Source: Elusimicrobiota bacterium (GTDB lineage Bacteria > Elusimicrobiota > Elusimicrobia > Elusimicrobiales > UBA9959). Taken from it: 64,000 nucleotides of DNA. A model generated the notes under the pieces. It saw only the letters and a program-made list of their open reading frames with translations. It had not been told where the DNA came from and made no database searches. The stretch's first letter is position 1, and each line of letters begins with the position of its first letter. Made by a program: the position numbers and the translations under genes. The stretch is taken from contig DMXM01000034.1 in assembly GCA_003482905.1 (NCBI GenBank), positions 145,306 to 209,305 on the forward strand, given 5' to 3'. Shown here piece by piece: positions 62,399-64,000 of this stretch.

Positions 62399-62404
62399 GC
62401 GGAT

Positions 62405-62410
62405 ATTCTA
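62405..62410 (-). promoter_or_regulatory. Putative -10 box (TAGAAT), leaderless layout
   Basis: On the minus strand TAGAAT is followed by ATCCGC and then the ATG of the PspC gene at 62398. Confidence 0.5.
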
Positions 62411-62468
62411 ATATATTATCGCCCGTTAGTGCTGCCTTTTTACGGCTTTAAAGCGGCTCGTAAAATTG

Positions 62469-62474
62469 TAATAT
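62469..62474 (+). promoter_or_regulatory. Putative -10 box (TAATAT), leaderless layout
   Basis: TAATAT is followed by ACTAGCG and then the ATG of the FAD oxidoreductase gene at 62482. An overlapping TATACT would sit 4 bases from the start. Confidence 0.45.
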
Positions 62475-62481
62475 ACTAGCG

Positions 62482-63912
62482 ATGGTTTCAGACGTCATAA
62501 TTATAGGCGCGGGCATCAGCGGAGCCGCCATTGCCAGGGAGCTCTCCCGTTACAAGCTGAAAGTCCTGCTCCTGGAGAAAGAGGCGGAGCCGGCCTTCGG
62601 CGTGTCCAAATCCAACAGCGGCATCATCCATGCCGGCACCCAGAATCCCCCCTCGTCGCTGAAAGGCTGGCTTTGCGTGGAGGGCAACCGCCTTATATGT
62701 ACGCAGATAGCCTCCGACCTCGGGCTCGACTTCGTGCAGTGCGGCCAGCTTATAGTGGTCTTCGACCTTGCCGACCTTCCGGAGCTTGAAAAAATTAAAA
62801 AAGAAGGCGAAGAACTGGGAGTGAAAGGCCTTGAAATAGTGGACCGGGCCTGGCTGGACAAGAACGAACCAAACCTGGGCCCGGAGGTTAAGGCCGCGCT
62901 CTACGTGCCTTCCGCCGGCATCATAAGCCCCTACCGCTTCGTTTACGCGCTGGTCGAGAACGCGGTAAAGAACGGCGTACGCCTCTTGACCTCGCGCAGG
63001 GTAACCGCCATCCGCCGCAAAGAGACCAATGGTTTTGAGGTGGTGGCCGGGGGCGAAGTCTTCCGCGCCAGGTTCATAGTCAACGCCGCGGGCCTTTTCG
63101 CCGACGAGATCTCGGCCCTGGCCGGCGCTCCCACGTTCAAAATAGTCCCGCGCAAGGGCGAGGAATATCTGCTGGATAAAAAGCGCGAACATATCGCGAA
63201 CCATATTATTTTCCCCCTTCCGTCCAAAACCTCCAAAGGCGTCCTTATAATAAAGACTTCGGACGGGAATCCCATGATAGGCCCGACCGCGCATGACACT
63301 TTGGATAAGACCGACCTGTCCACCACAGACGAGGGGCTCGCCGAGGTGTTGGCCGGCGCGCGCCGCATGATCCCGTCCATTTCCGCCGGCGACATTATCG
63401 CCTATTTCTCCGGTCTGCGCCCCGTGGCCGGCAAGGACTTCATTATACGCCATGAGGCCGCGGCCCCCGGTCTGGTCAACGTGGCCGGCATCCAGTCGCC
63501 CGGCCTGACCTCCGCGCCCGCCATAGCCGTGATGGTCGCGGATATCCTCAAAGCGCATGGCCTGAAGCTGGACCTTAAGGAAGAATTCCACCGCCTCCGG
63601 CCGCGCCCCGTCCACCTTTTTCAGGTCTCTCCCGAAGAGACGCGCCAGTTGATAGCGAAGAACCCAGCCTACGGGGATATCGTCTGCCGCTGCGAGCTGG
63701 TCTCGGCGGCCGAGATAAGGGACGCTATCAAGCACGGCGCCCGCACCCTCGACGGGGTCAAGTTCCGCACGCGCGCCCAGTCCGGCCGCTGCCACGGCGG
63801 CTTCTGCACCACGCGCATAATGAAGATAATGCGGGAAGAACTGGGATTTCCAGTTACCGCCATAACAAAACGGGGTCCAGGCTCCGAGCTCATAAAGGAT
63901 GAACGTCAATGA
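62482..63912 (+). CDS. FAD-dependent oxidoreductase with BFD-like iron-sulphur domain
   Basis: A 476-residue enzyme of the glycerol-3-phosphate/hydroxyglutarate oxidase family (LhgO/GlpA-like). The FAD-binding start is IIIGAGISGAAIARELSRYK, with the GPTAHD and VNVAGIQSPGLTSAPAIA segments further on. The last ~90 residues form a BFD-like [2Fe-2S] domain with CRC near residue 400 and GRCHGGFC about 40 residues later. Such proteins oxidise a hydroxyacid or glycerol phosphate in anaerobes and pass electrons to a partner. Its stop overlaps the next gene by 4 bases. The substrate is not fixed by sequence. Confidence 0.88.
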   Translation: MVSDVIIIGAGISGAAIARELSRYKLKVLLLEKEAEPAFGVSKSNSGIIHAGTQNPPSSLKGWLCVEGNRLICTQIASDLGLDFVQCGQLIVVFDLADLPELEKIKKEGEELGVKGLEIVDRAWLDKNEPNLGPEVKAALYVPSAGIISPYRFVYALVENAVKNGVRLLTSRRVTAIRRKETNGFEVVAGGEVFRARFIVNAAGLFADEISALAGAPTFKIVPRKGEEYLLDKKREHIANHIIFPLPSKTSKGVLIIKTSDGNPMIGPTAHDTLDKTDLSTTDEGLAEVLAGARRMIPSISAGDIIAYFSGLRPVAGKDFIIRHEAAAPGLVNVAGIQSPGLTSAPAIAVMVADILKAHGLKLDLKEEFHRLRPRPVHLFQVSPEETRQLIAKNPAYGDIVCRCELVSAAEIRDAIKHGARTLDGVKFRTRAQSGRCHGGFCTTRIMKIMREELGFPVTAITKRGPGSELIKDERQ

Positions 63913-64000
63913 ATCTTATATACCTGCGCCCCTCTACCCCCAAAGCCCGCAAATTCATAAAGAAAAAGCTGCGGCCCGCCGCGGGCGCTTCCCCGGAGAT
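63909..64000 (+). CDS. Start of an unidentified gene, truncated by the window edge
   Basis: An ATG at 63909 overlaps the FAD oxidoreductase stop (ATGA), and the frame stays open for at least 30 codons to the edge. The visible start, MNLIYLRPSTPKARKFIKKK, is basic and has no recognisable domain. The overlap suggests a partner of the oxidoreductase, but nothing more can be said. Confidence 0.5.
   Translation, partial: MNLIYLRPSTPKARKFIKKKLRPAAGASPE

Noticed and set aside
62488..63909. A 473-codon minus-strand open frame opposite the FAD oxidoreductase
   Set aside because: It is antisense to a clearly conserved enzyme, has no recognisable domain, and its length follows from the GC-rich codon bias of the real gene.

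Overview
This 64 kb window is gene-dense, GC-rich bacterial chromosome with no intergenic gap over about 200 bases. It has no recognisable tRNA, rRNA, CRISPR array, insertion sequence or integrase. A TonB-dependent receptor, a 2-oxoacid:ferredoxin oxidoreductase, ferredoxins, oxygen-sensitive radical-SAM and B12 lysine-fermentation enzymes, and acetate kinase point to a Gram-negative anaerobic amino-acid fermenter. My best guess is the phylum Elusimicrobiota. That is an inference from gene content, not a proven assignment.

Layout: 1-3.6 kb holds the end of a DUF885 gene, an ABC exporter, a TPR-like protein and a glycosyltransferase. 3.6-6.6 kb holds a pilin-like protein, acetate kinase with a strong terminator, a methyltransferase and a small membrane protein. 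6.6-11 kb is a maltose-type sugar ABC importer operon. 11-16.5 kb holds a ferredoxin, a cation-efflux protein, an AmpG-like MFS carrier, an AspT/YidE-type transporter and an auxin-efflux-family carrier.

From 16.5 to 49.2 kb every gene lies on the minus strand. In transcription order from the right these are: (a) a lysine fermentation operon, atoD-atoA-kce-kdd-kamA-kamB-kamC-kamD-kamE; (b) a HEAT/SEC-C protein; (c) a defence island with hsdM, a YhcG-type PDDEXK nuclease, hsdS and a small membrane protein in overlapping frames, then an AAA ATPase with a DUF4276 Toprim-like partner, a SNF2 helicase with a SWIM-finger protein, and hsdR; (d) a class III aminotransferase, a YihY protein and a glycosyltransferase; (e) a four-subunit branched-chain 2-oxoacid:ferredoxin oxidoreductase; (f) a GspE/PilB ATPase fused to a receiver domain.

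The right end (49.3-64 kb) holds an Mrp ATPase overlapping a hybrid histidine kinase, a separate HPt protein, the TIGR03545/TIGR03546 pair, the manganese exporter MntP, and a five-gene minus-strand cluster (TonB receptor, periplasmic binding protein, sensor kinase, lone receiver, GAF protein). A PspC protein and a FAD oxidoreductase with a BFD-type iron-sulphur domain follow.

Metabolically, lysine would be converted through 3,5-diaminohexanoate and 3-keto-5-aminohexanoate to acetoacetate and 3-aminobutyryl-CoA. Branched-chain 2-oxoacids would feed reduced ferredoxin, and acyl phosphates would yield ATP through acetate kinase. The most unusual features are the nested restriction/defence island, the ATPase-receiver fusion, the TonB-linked signalling cluster, and a recurring promoter layout in which a -10 box sits 6-7 bases before the start codon, suggesting leaderless mRNAs.
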